Shown: in pieces, positions 25,533 to 36,665 of the stretch
How the letters are laid out: every line of letters starts with the position of its first letter
Position numbering within the stretch: the stretch's first letter is position 1
Source: Loxodes magnus
Lineage: Eukaryota > Ciliophora > Karyorelictea > Loxodida > Loxodidae
Direction of reading: 5' to 3'
Length of the DNA stretch: 64,000 bases
NCBI GenBank assembly: GCA_946699065.1
Contig: CAMPDV010000382.1
Location: 124,001 to 188,000 of the forward strand
Made by a program: the position numbers and the translations under genes
Notes under the pieces: model-generated
What the model was told of the DNA's origin: nothing
Database searches by the model: none
The model's input: the letters and a program-made list of their open reading frames with translations, nothing else

Positions 25533-27380
25533 TCATTTTTTCATAATTCTCTTAGTTAGTGATCTCAATGCTAAGAAAGCTAAAATTTAAAATCCAATTA
25601 TTAAGTAAACCAATCCTATAATGCTGAGCGTTAAGCTTCTTCCTTTAAAGCCTAAATACTAGAGTGGATCACATGTCTTTTATCTCATGCATTCGATGTC
25701 TAAGCCAGTATATTCATTAATTGTATAAGCTTAGTATCCGTATTTAAATGGTGATATTCATTAGATTCAAGAAGTTATTACTGGAAGAGAATTCTAATTT
25801 ACTAGCAAACCTCCAAAAAGCATGAGAGGGACCATTGCAACAGGTCCCAATTAAATTGCAACTTGAATATCTGGGAAAGCACAGCCTAGCAGAATTCCAA
25901 TACTATGCCCACAATAAAATTACATTTCACTAATAATAACGAAAATGAAGAATTTATCAACTCCACTCTAAAGTCCGGTAGAAAAATATACTCCAACGGA
26001 TAAATATAGAGGTCAAAATAGATTGTTAGGCAGCTCACTTGCTATTTTTCCTAAGTAATAAGTTCCAATTCCATACATATTATTGGAGTATTCTCGAAGG
26101 AACAAAGCACGCTCAGTTGGAAAAGTCAGAAGAATGTTAATCAGTCCTATTAGATTTAAATTTACAGATAAGAAGAACAAAAGACCATCTCTATCTTAGA
26201 TACTTTAAACACTTCCACCTAATTGCCAGAAAATTAAGTTAATTAAAATTATTACAACAGTATTAGAAGCAAATAATGCTTTTGTCATTAAAGGATTTCT
26301 TCATGAATTTCAGAAGCTTCTACTAAGTAATATGTTTCATTCATATAGTAAATTCACCTTCCTAGTTTTGAAATCGACTAAAGGCTAATATTAAAGCTAG
26401 CGCTTTTCATCAAAAACATTAATTTCTTCCATTTTGTTAATACATTTGCTCAGTAGTTTTTACTCCTGCTCTGCTAGGTTATCCTTGTTTTAAATATGTA
26501 ATATACGAATGTAATGATCGGCAGGATTTGAATAAGCAGGAACTCCATATCCAAGCTCAGCAAAGTATTATTTAGCTTTTTGAGTTTCCCCTTAATACGC
26601 TATTTGTCCTTGCGTCATTAAGATTAATCTATCAAATTCTCTAAAAATATTGCTACTTGGCTAATGAATCGTACTTATAATAGTTCTACCCTAGATAGCT
26701 TAATTTTTTAATAGTTTTATAACTTAAAGAGCAGTGAAGCTATCTAGGCCAGATGTTGGTTCATCTAAGAACAAAATAGGGGGATTAGTTATAAGTTCCA
26801 TACCTATGCAAGTTCGCTTTTTTTCACCTCCTGATAGACCTTTCACTAAAGCAGATCCTACTACAGTATTCTAGCACATACCCAAGCCTAGTTCATTTAA
26901 AATTCTATCTACTATCTATAATTTCTATTACATAGTTTTGTTAAGACGTAAGTTAGCGGTAAATAAAAAGCATTCTCTAGGAGTCATTGTTTCTAGCAGC
27001 AAATCATCTTACTAAACAAAACCTGAGTATTTTCCTAATATATCTGGGTTAATCTATTCGTTATTTGCTAATATCTCTCCTGATATCTTAAACTTAGAAG
27101 TCTGTTGTGTATAAGTACGTCCTGATAATTAATTTAATAGAGTTGTTTTTCCTGCGCCTGAAGAGCCAAGAATAGCAAGAAGTTAGAATGGATTAGCAAA
27201 GCCATTGATATTATTTAAAATGTACTTTTCTTACTAAACATCTTGATTCTAAGTTAATGCTTGCACGCTTAGCTATCTTCATTCTATATAAATTGGTTGT
27301 CTTTCATCTAAAATTTATTGCTATAGCAAGTTTTATTCTTCAGGTGACTTAAGTTAGTTATTATTGAAATTAGTTTCCAT
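25533..27380 (-). CDS. ABCG-family (white/ABCG2-like) half transporter
   Basis: 615 residues in one exon: nucleotide-binding domain first, membrane domain second, as in ABCG half transporters that work as dimers exporting lipids or drugs. Walker [10 protein letters not shown] near residue 73, Q-loop [17 protein letters not shown], signature LSGGEKKR near 180, Walker [16 protein letters not shown] near 202 and the H-loop STIHQPSS are all intact. Six membrane segments follow from about residue 340, with the extracellular loop holding Cys residues before the last helix. The C-terminus is basic (SLTKRIMKK). Ends at TGA 25533. No intron; exact multiple of three. Confidence 0.95.
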
Positions 27381-27773
27381 TTTTAAAAAGGATATACATA
27401 AAACTAAAAGCATATTTTATAATCTAGTGCTTTTATTTAATTAATAAAGTGAGTCATCTTAATAACCTTCTTAGTCGTTATTTATACTCTAAATCTAAAT
27501 GACATATATTACATATTATTGCTATAATTCATCTCTTTACCAAATTATAACTTTTTTAATTATACCTTTTGAGTTCCTTTTTTAGACTGTTTGTCTAAAT
27601 ATTTGGAATACTTAAAGTTATAAACTTATGACTTTAATATCAAAATATTACTAGACAACTATACTTATTTGGTTATATAGCTTGTTAATAGTAAAATTTA
27701 AGTATATAATGTTATATATCAAGCTATTTTAATTAGTTTGCTTAAATATAAAGAATATAAAGAGTTGTCTATC
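27381..27773. other. intergenic, AT-rich
   Basis: Upstream of the ABCG start and downstream of the next minus-strand gene. Holds the ABCG promoter by position. No ORF or motif recognised. Confidence 0.4.
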
Positions 27774-30200
27774 TCAACAAAAGTATGAAATGCTAGTGGG
27801 ATGTTCTATCCCTCCTCTCTTCCTTTTAAAAGAACTTTTGCTCTTGATTTTCTACCTTTTACCTTCTTTTGAGAGCATTTTTCGTTTATTAGTAATAGGT
27901 GAGTTTAAATATGTTGCTTTCCCTGAAAAAGAATATTAACCAGTTTAATTGGGAAAATGCTCGATTTAACCATTATGCAATTCTTAGATAGTCTGCTAAA
28001 TATCTTTAGCTCTTAGCTTCTTCTTTACATATTTATTGTGCAGTTCATTATAGTCGTTATCTAGAGCTTTATCTTTGTAGTACTTATAACATCTAGCACA
28101 AACTGGAACAGCTCTAAAATCATTTAGATTGATATCGTTTACTTTATTCCCTCTATCTTCTCTAATAGTCTTATATAAAATGGTATACTGATGCTTGTTG
28201 TCTAAAAAATGGGTTTTTTTGTATAAGCAACCATTTTATCGTATTGAATCCATAATCTCTATTACTCTTTCAGGAAGTTTAAAGTCCAAAGCAACACCTC
28301 TTGGACTTGGAGTATCATTGCAATGATCTCCGTAACATCATTTTTTCTAGCTTATCATACCGAATTTATCATTCTTATGAGAAACTGATTAGCTCTGCAA
28401 ATTATAGTTTTTTGCTTCTTCTTAATATACTTGAATAGGTTAGATTTACTACCTTTATACTTAGTTGCTCTTCTGTTTCTATCATTCAATTTAATAGTTA
28501 TTTTTGCTTATAGTCTCTTTTTAAAAATAGCTCTCTTATGCCTAATGCAAATTAGAATCTGAAAATGAAACATTTCCTGGAGATTATGACCGATTTGCAT
28601 CTTTAATTTCATATGATTTAAGTTTCAAAAATCAAGGAAGTCCGTTTTTATCAAAGCAAAAATCACACACAAAGTATTTAAAGTTTTTATTAGAGCTTTT
28701 GAGAAACTATTTATACAATAAATCTTTCAAATAGTCCATAATCTTATGCAGCTTTTCATATACTTATTCATTCCTTACTGGATATATCTGTGTTTTCTTT
28801 ATGTTTTAAGCTGATACACAATAATATTATTTAAGGTCTTTCTATATCTCTGGAGGTAGCTTTTCAAATGACTTTAGTTATCTAAATCTTACTTCCTCTG
28901 AATCTTCAGATTCATCATCGTTTTCGTTTTATTTATTCTAGTCTTAGGCTATTTAATTCTTGTTGTCTTAATTATTCTAGCTCTCTTTTTTTGACTGATT
29001 CTGCTTATAAGCCAAAATGATTTCTTAGGTATTAAGATTTTTATACTAATTCCTTTCTTACTTGTTCAAGAAATCATTTTCAATAAAGTTGTAGGTTTTA
29101 AACTGGTTTATCTAGTCTATGGCTTGGTTTATTTTAGTTTGAGTTAGAGAAATATTCTTTGAGTTAAAAAACTAATTTAATTAATCCACTGGATCGACAC
29201 TCTCTATCTTCTTTGAAGTTTAAGTTTTATTAGGACCAATCAATTCTTCAGTGTTATTCTTGTTAGCAGCTGCCTTTTCTTTAGCTAATTACTTTCAGTC
29301 GTTCTTTTAAATTAGAGAGTTAATAGTATAAGATTTATACCCTGATTCACGTGTTCATACTACTCTTATTTTGCATGAATTATTGCCTTTTGAGTTTACA
29401 TACCTTTAGAAAAGCAATTGCTTAGGTACTTCATTTAACTTCCCCGCATAATTTTGAATAGCTTCTTTAACTGACATAATAGGAGTTATATTCATTGATT
29501 TCTGCTCTTTTGCTAAAGCTATAGGAGCTTACTCCTTAAAGTTATCTGAAAACTAGTCGAATTAATAGAAAACTTTGCTCAGTTTTTCTTTAGTATTTAA
29601 CTAGATAAAATGAAGAGAATCATCTTTAAAGTAAATCATTGTAGGAGTATAAAATCCATACCCATTTACTATAGTTTAAGGAACTCTTAAGCAGATTTGA
29701 TGCTTCTTTGTTATCTTATACAGGGACTAGAAAATTCAGTTTCCAGGTAAGAAAGGATAGTCACTAAAGTAATCGTAATCAGTTGGAAAGAGGTTAACCT
29801 TCTGGAACAGTTCTTACTTTTTCAATTTATTAATATTTTCCTTTACCTTCATACTATGCTAATTACAAGGTTTGCTAGGTTCAGTTTACGTTTAAATCAA
29901 ATCATTAACTTGCCTCTCTCTATACGTTAAAATAACCTTAAACTTACAATTTTTTCCTATAAAGTCCTATTTTTTTAGCTTACTCAGCTCTTTATCAAAT
30001 AGATTTCCCTTTATCTTCAAATTATTTAATATAGTCTTTAGTATGTAAAAAGGTCTTTTTCAGGTATTTTCGTTTGTCTAGCTATTAATTACTCTTTTAG
30101 TTTTGCGTTTCTTTCTATAATTAAATTCCTTCCATTTAATTTATAGCAACTACTTAATATTTCTTTACGTAAGTAATACTTTAAAATACCTACTAGGCAT
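27774..30200 (-). CDS. unrecognised 808-residue protein with Cys pairs
   Basis: One exon, ATG 30200 to TGA 27774, exactly 809 codons. The N-terminal 100 residues are strongly basic (RKKRKTKR). An acidic tract lies near residue 430 (ENDDESEDSEE). The C-terminal third has spaced cysteines: VCDFCFDKNG, CYGDHCND and VPVCARCYKYY, which could bind zinc. The very end is basic (KRKMLSKEGKRQKIKSKSS). Nine or so Trp are TGA. The basic ends and Cys pairs suggest a nucleic-acid or nuclear role, but I do not recognise the family. Confidence 0.8.
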
Positions 30201-30480
30201 ACTTACTTCTTTAGCTTTTAGTTTTTTATTTAGAAGCTAGTTTGACTAAAAAAAGTGAAGTAAATTATATTTTTACTTAGATTAGGATTATTAAAGTCAG
30301 CTATGATTCAAACCTTTAAATACTAGCTTCTAACTAGGATACTGCCAACTGCTAATATTGCTAGTTTATACTGATATTTTAAGCTATGCCATAGCCTAAC
30401 AATCTTATAGTCTATGTGTTGGTAGTATCTATATGGTAAGATTTCTTAAGCTGAAAATAGATAGTCCAATAGAGTTATAA

Positions 30481-30702
30481 ATGAATAAAAGAAAACAAGT
30501 TAAATGAATAAAATTAAGCTTTTAAAGGGTAAAATAATTACACAGCGTGCTCTTAATAAACCTACATAACATAAGCACAACACTTAGTTAATAAGATAGC
30601 TCAAGTTAATTTAAAATTAACGAATTTACAAGCCAAACATAAGTTGGTTTTGGAGTATTTTTTTAATACAAATAAACATTGATAGGAAAACTGATATAGT
30701 GA
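30481..30702 (+). CDS. possible small protein, 73 residues
   Basis: ATG 30481 to TGA 30700-30702. Basic N-terminus (MNKRKQVKWIKLSFQRVKQL), then Ser/Thr/Gln-rich. Convergent with the histidine kinase. Length is short enough to occur by chance in this code, so the call is weak. Confidence 0.35.
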
Positions 30703-30878
30703 AATAAAGGCTAGATGGCTTAAAGGAATATAAATAGATTAAAAATAGGAACTTATTATACTAAGTAAAAATATCCTGTTAAATTAGGTTGGATATAAGC
30801 ATACTAATTTTATTAAATTAAGGGTATATTAGATAAGGATATAATAAATAGTATGTCAGTTTTAAGAAAAGAATATCA

Positions 30879-33389
30879 TCACAAAAACTGCTTCACTATT
30901 ATCTGAATTAAACTCTCAGTCAAGGGCTTCACTAATACTTCATTAAATCCTGCTTCCTTAAATCGTTAAATCTATTCCAAATTGCTATGCCCAGTTTGAA
31001 GAATAACTGCAATTCTTCTTAGGATTTTTTGCCTGTTTTCAATATCTCTTATTTATTTTAGTAACTGCTCTCCTGTCATAGTATGCATTTCTTAATCAGT
31101 TAGTACTAAACTGATTTTATAGTAGTTCTCTTCTATAAACTCAATAGCTTCCTCTCCATTCTAAAAGATTTTCAAATTTATTCCTAAATGCTCAAAAAGG
31201 GATTTTATTATAATAGAACTAAAGTTGTCATCATCTACAAAGACTACTAGTCTCTCTATTTTACTCAATTTTTTTATATTAGTTTAGAAAAATTAGGGAT
31301 GTAGATTTTATTTTTCTATAGATAAAATATTATTATAATTCTATTTGCTATCGCTAAGCATATACATTTTCGATTGTATTTCGAATTCCCTCAAACTTTT
31401 GCTGATTTGATTGATTTGACTTATTTTCTCTTCATCTTAAGTATCAAATATGCACATTTCGGGATAATAGTTTAAGCATTTCTACTGAGTATCTTCTATT
31501 GAGTGCGAATGGACAAGTTAAAACCCTACTTGTTTGCTAATTATTTCCATTATATTTGAGATATTTGAGTCTTCAGTTTGAAGTAGTATATAGATGTTCT
31601 TAAAATTATCTTGATCATCCTACATTTTATCAGGTTGAATTTGCGAATGAGGGATTTCTACTTCCAGGTTAAAATGAAAAATAGTTCCTTTGTTTTAAAA
31701 GGAAAGAACATTGAGAGTTCCTCCCATGCTGTTTATTATTTTTTTACTAATTCATAAGCCTAATCCTGTTCCAAAAAATTTGCTTTGAGTATTTTTGTCT
31801 CCTCTATAGAATTGCTGGAATAAGTTATACTAAGTTTCTGGATACATTCCAATACCTTCATCCTCTACTTGAATTAATAGCCTTCCTTTTTTTTCGTACG
31901 TGTAGAAATAAAGCTTTTAATGGCGAGCCTTAAATGAACTTTTCATAGAAAAGCAAGTTTCTTTTGGTATCAAAGTGTTAGATTTAGTTTATTAGCAGGA
32001 ATTTCTTACTAGCAAACCTTTTTAATTGAAGTAAGGCTGCTAAAGGTCGGATTTTTTCTTCTAATAAATCTTTTATCCATTCAAATGCAGCGAACTTCTT
32101 ATATCCATGTTTTAAAACTCATTTATATCTGATTATGTTCTAACTGTGAAGCTCTATCTTATAGAAGGCTTTTCTTTATAAGATCTAAGATAGGCATTTT
32201 GGGAATTAACAAACTCTTAATAAGGATTTTTTTACTTATTTTCTTCGGAAATTGAGTCTTCATCTGGAATCCAATTGACTTTGATGACTACATTTCCTTG
32301 TTCAGTGAATTTAACAGCATTGCTCATTAAATTCATTAATACCTATGAAATTTTATTCCTATCCATTAGTAAATATTTAGGCACTTTAGGATCAACATCA
32401 TATGAAAGACATAATTGCTTTTTAGCTGCCTGATTACAATTTGACATAAATACGTTATAGAGAATTTTCCTAAACTCTAAAGGCTCTTTCTACAGCACCA
32501 GTTCATTTCCATGCTAAAGCTAGCTAACATCTAAGATATTATTCACTAAACATAGTAGTAAGTTTCCACTCTAAGTTCCAGCTTCTATGATTTAAGAGTT
32601 CTGGTCATCCTCTTAAAAATTATGCTTGATAGCAGCAAGACATCCAAGTATTGAACTAAGAGGAGATCTAATTTCATGATTAACTGAGGCTATGAACTAA
32701 TTTTTTTCCTGATTAGATTACTTTTCTTTAGTCAATAAATTCTGCATTATTTCAAAATACTTATTGTGAGTAGTATTTTGAGTGTGCTAGATAAACAGGA
32801 CATAACTAGGACAAAATATCGTAATATTAAGATACTAGAGGTCTACTATCTGCTTTATGCTAGCTTTTAGTTCGTTGATGTCTTAAAAATTTTAGATATA
32901 TTGGTCAAAAATACCTTTACTCTAGAGTATCCAATAAGCAGACATTGCAAATACAACTAAAGTAGCTTTGATGCTTTTCCCTATCATGTAGTTTATTTAA
33001 ATATTACTAAAAGTTCACATTATTGCAGCCAATATCTGATTTTCTTCTTAACGGGCACACATTGTGTTGAATCCTGCAAGAAGGATATACTAAAAGGCAA
33101 CTGCTAGAGCCAGATTATTTGAATATTTCATTATTAGCAATGAACTGACTAATATTAATGGTATTGCGAATAGTGCTAAATCTGTACCAGAAAACGTACC
33201 CGTAGATATTACAACGCTAGTAGTAAGAATCAACAATAGTCCCAATGTAAAAATATTGATTTTAGCAAGTAGCGAAGCGTTTAACTTCTAATCGATCTCC
33301 TAGAATATGTTAGTACTTTTCAGATTAGCAGTTAAGAATTAAATTAGATTTGATTATTTACCTAATATTTTCGAACTAATACTTTCCAT
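30879..33389 (-). CDS. membrane-bound hybrid histidine kinase with receiver domain
   Basis: 836 residues in one exon. Residues 30-190 hold several hydrophobic membrane segments. The dimerisation H-box is ASVNHEIRSPLSS with His near residue 239. The ATPase domain has an N-box (NKISQVLMNLMSNAVKFT), G1 VEDEGIGM and G2 GTGLGLWISKK, where that Trp is a TGA codon at 31752-31754. The C-terminal receiver (residues about 710-830) keeps the acidic triad VDDDN, phospho-acceptor LTDQEM (near 763), QTGH and VKPL. A sensor kinase would autophosphorylate and pass phosphate to its own receiver; the signal is unknown. The stop is a double TGA (30879-30881 then 30876-30878). Confidence 0.93.
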
Positions 33390-33993
33390 TTTTATTTGAC
33401 TGCTTAAAGGATCAACTAATATAGTATCTTCTATTCAATATTCGTCAGTAACCTACTAGCAATTACTGAATTTGCTTATTATACCTGCTCTTCTTATTTA
33501 CTAATTCAATTATATATTGCATCATGTGATTGGAATTCTTTTAATATCTTGCTTCTTTTCCAAGAGAGGAAAAGGAAACCTGAATAACTTTAAGTGAGAT
33601 AAGTTTTAGAGTTTTAAAAGAATTATGAGACTAAAGCAGTAAAATAAAGGCATATCAATCAGATGTTAAGTGTAATATATAAGATCTACAGTTAATTAAG
33701 CTAAGCATTTATTATCTATAGGATTGCTCTTTTCTTTATTTATAGGTGAGTAAATATGCCTTTGCTTACTAACTAGTGAATAATAGGGTTAATATTTAGG
33801 ATGATTGTAGTTGAAATAACAAGTAATAGAGTTTATTCTGTATGCATAGAATTATTATTTTGGATATGGTTGGATTATACTAATTTAAGATTATTATAAG
33901 CCTTAAATAGACTAATAAATAGAGGAATGGTCGCTACATGACTGGCTAATTTAATTAGATGGATAAGAATAAAAGAGATAAGCATGATAATTA
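33390..33993. other. intergenic between divergent genes
   Basis: Between the histidine kinase start and the plus-strand gene at 33994. AT-rich, no ORF of note, no recognisable repeat. Position implies both promoters. Confidence 0.4.
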
Positions 33994-34957
33994 ATGTCAT
34001 ATAACTAAGCAGATAATTACGTTCATGTAATTTCTAACCACTCTCTTCTTAAAGCTTAAGAAGGTAAATGATTTTACATTACTCTAATATAGAAAGAAGT
34101 AATAGAATTTGAAGATATATAATAATAAAAGATTACTTATTAAATCTTTAATTTATAGCTAATAATTAAGCATTAAGATAAAGGGATCATTTCTCACTAT
34201 ATTCGTATGAAGATATTAATCCTCTTTCATTTATAAGTCTATTGTGTATTTAGATTTTATAATTTTAAACTTCTTCTTTTGACTATAATTTATACTCTAG
34301 TCACTAATGTAATATCTGAGCATTTATCTTCAAGATGTTTCCAATTGATTGGCTGAGAGTAAGGTTAGTTATTTGCTTACTAGGAATCATAAGAAAAATT
34401 TAATTAGCATGATTAATAATTGCTAATCTACATTTCTTTTAAGATTAATTATCGCTTAACCCATTTTAAACTAATTGGCTTCAAGAAATTATTACTATAT
34501 TATCTTTTACCGCCTCCTAAACAGACCCGCTATTTTTAATTAAAATAATGAATAAAGGATTTAGTAAAGAAAAGATAATCTAATTAGCTAAAAGAAGATA
34601 GAGAGATTATCCTGCTAAGTATTGATACTAAGAGATAATATTTAAGCTATAACCATCTATTGGCTATATTAAAATAAACCTATAAAGAAGTTATTTAGAT
34701 ATTTCCTACATTTGTTTATGATAATTTCATTGCTATGGCTATCCTTGAATACTAATTTTAGGTGTATATGATATTTCATTTTTATAAGAGTTTGAAGAAA
34801 CTGGAAAAGATATGTATGACTAGGTTGATCCTTGGAGTTTAAATTAGTTTTGATTTAAAAGGTTTAAAATTAAATTAGCTAAGAGGTGTATTAGCTACTA
34901 GCTTTTAATTGAGAGACTTTGCTTATAGGGTGTAAGAAATAGAGTAGTTAGAAATGA
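33994..34957 (+). CDS. hypothetical protein, about 315 residues
   Basis: Open from ATG 33994 with acidic and basic residues spread evenly (LLKAQEGKWFYITLIQKEVIEFEDIQ; LKEDREIILLSIDTKRQYLSYNHL). A 16-nt intron at 34932-34947 (GTAAGAAATAGAGTAG) leads straight to a TGA at 34955-34957, giving exactly 316 codons. Without it the frame would run into the antisense of NDUFS8. No family recognised. Convergent with NDUFS8, 59 bases apart. Confidence 0.6.
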
Positions 34958-35016
34958 AGGTTAAATAAAGATATATAACTGTATATTAAAATGGAATTAA
35001 AATAAAGTTTGTTGTA

Positions 35017-35739
35017 TCATCTAAATTTGAACATTGTCTCGAGATTTCTTGCTATCTAACTTTCCCAAGTGTCACCCATTTGTAGCAACTTCTCCTTATT
35101 ATAAAGCAATGCAGTGTGCTTTGTAGTAGCTATTTCAAGGTTAGGTCCCATAACTATCGCATCAACTGGACATGCTTCTTGGCAAAAACCACATAAAATG
35201 CACTTTGTGATATCAATATCGTATCGGGTGGTTTTACGAGCACCATCAGGTCTTGGTTCAGTTTCAATACTGATTGCCTAAGCTGGGCATGTGGACTCGC
35301 AAAGTTTGCAAGCAATGCATCGTTCTTCTCCAGTTGCATAGCGTCTTAAGACATGTTCACCTCTGAAAATAGGAGATAGAGGACCTTTTTCAATTGGATA
35401 AGCAAGTGTAAATTCTGGTTCAACTCCATGCTATGCAATAGTCAACATAATTTTAAACCAATCCGAAAAAAGTAATTTTCTATGGAATTATTCGATTATA
35501 TAATCCCAGCAAATTTCTTCATCATATTCGTTTACATGAGGAGGCTTAGAATTTTTTGCATCCACGAAGAAAGACATAAATGGATTATAATGAGGATGGT
35601 TTTGATCCAGTGGAGCATTTTCGAAAGAATATTGCTATCCTTAAAATTCTTAAGCAATTGCTGCAGGTCTTGGATTATAACTAACTTCAGCTTATGCAAA
35701 GGTTCTAATCAATATTTTTAATTTCGAATACTTCCACAT
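35017..35739 (-). CDS. NDUFS8: NADH:ubiquinone oxidoreductase subunit NDUFS8 (TYKY, 23 kDa)
   Basis: Complex I hydrophilic-arm subunit with two 4Fe-4S clusters (N6a, N6b) on the electron path to ubiquinone in the mitochondrial inner membrane. Both motifs are complete: [12 protein letters not shown] and [28 protein letters not shown] precedes them, as in all homologues. 240 residues in one exon, ATG 35739 to TGA 35017. The first 20 residues ([16 protein letters not shown]) are basic and amphipathic, fitting a mitochondrial targeting peptide. Residues about 25-85 form an N-terminal extension. Base composition is less AT-rich than the neighbours, typical of a highly conserved gene. Divergent from the plus gene at 35824. 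Confidence 0.97.
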
Positions 35740-35823
35740 TTTATATTTAAACATATGGGTCTAACTTTTAAATAAAAGTCTAACTCTATCCTCAATTTGC
35801 TTCTATCTAAGCTTTGCAAATAG

Positions 35824-36627
35824 ATGAGTTGTAATCTACTTTAAATATATCAATCCTTTACAGATTTAGTTGCTTAGTTGATAAAGCAGCCAAATTATGA
35901 TACAAGTTTGAAGGGAAAAAATAAACTAAATTATGGAGAGATAAAGACGATATGAAGCAATCCTTTCTTAATTTTCCCTTCATTTAGAATAAGCTATCGT
36001 CTATAGTTTATTTGATACTCTAAATTAATATTTATATGCATGCCTAAAGTTATCAGATAACCAGCTATTTTTAAATCTACTACTCTTATTAGCGAATGCC
36101 AGCTAAGTAATATCTCAGAAAAAGTGTAATTAAAATACAAAATTTGGAAGTATTAGCCTTATAATATAATTAAAAGCTAGGTTTTCTTATTAATCCTATA
36201 TCTGAAGTTGATATTATTATTAAAGCAAAGTATAGGTTCCTTTCTACTTTCTCTGTATTATATATTACTAGATGTAGCTTCTTTGATGTTTACTATAAAG
36301 CAAAGATTCTTAAGTACAATTTCCTGTTTAAAACCTTTTGTTTATATCTCTTCTATAGTTAATGCTTTAATTTTGAATCTTCAGTCTATAACTGAAACTA
36401 ATGAACTAGACGATCACCTTATAATCACTCAATCTCAACAATTAGTTTAATAATTTTAGCTACTTTCATTATACACATGCTAGACTAAACTTTCTAATGC
36501 TTAGATATAGTCTAAATGCTATTTTAAACGAGATTACTAAAATAGGCTAACAATCGAGATAGAATTAACAGTATTAGCTTTGTTAAATTAAAAGGAAGAG
36601 GAAAGAGATGAGAGTATGGTTATATGA
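35824..36627 (+). CDS. hypothetical membrane protein, 267 residues
   Basis: Open from ATG 35824 to TGA 36625-36627. The N-terminal 100 residues are polar. The centre (residues about 118-165) is strongly hydrophobic and probably crosses the membrane twice. The C-terminal part is polar with acidic and Gln-rich runs (ITETNELDDHLIITQSQQ; LNQKEEERDES). Starts only 84 bases from the NDUFS8 start, so the two probably share a bidirectional promoter. No family recognised. Confidence 0.55.
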
Positions 36628-36665
36628 ATTAGATATTTAAATGAAGTTCATAAAAAAGTAAAAAA

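Noticed and set aside
30879-33389. Bacterial contamination or recent bacterial transfer, from the histidine kinase domains
   Set aside because: Gln codons are TAA/TAG and a conserved Trp is TGA, as in the neighbouring eukaryotic genes, and the gene lies between normal ciliate genes.
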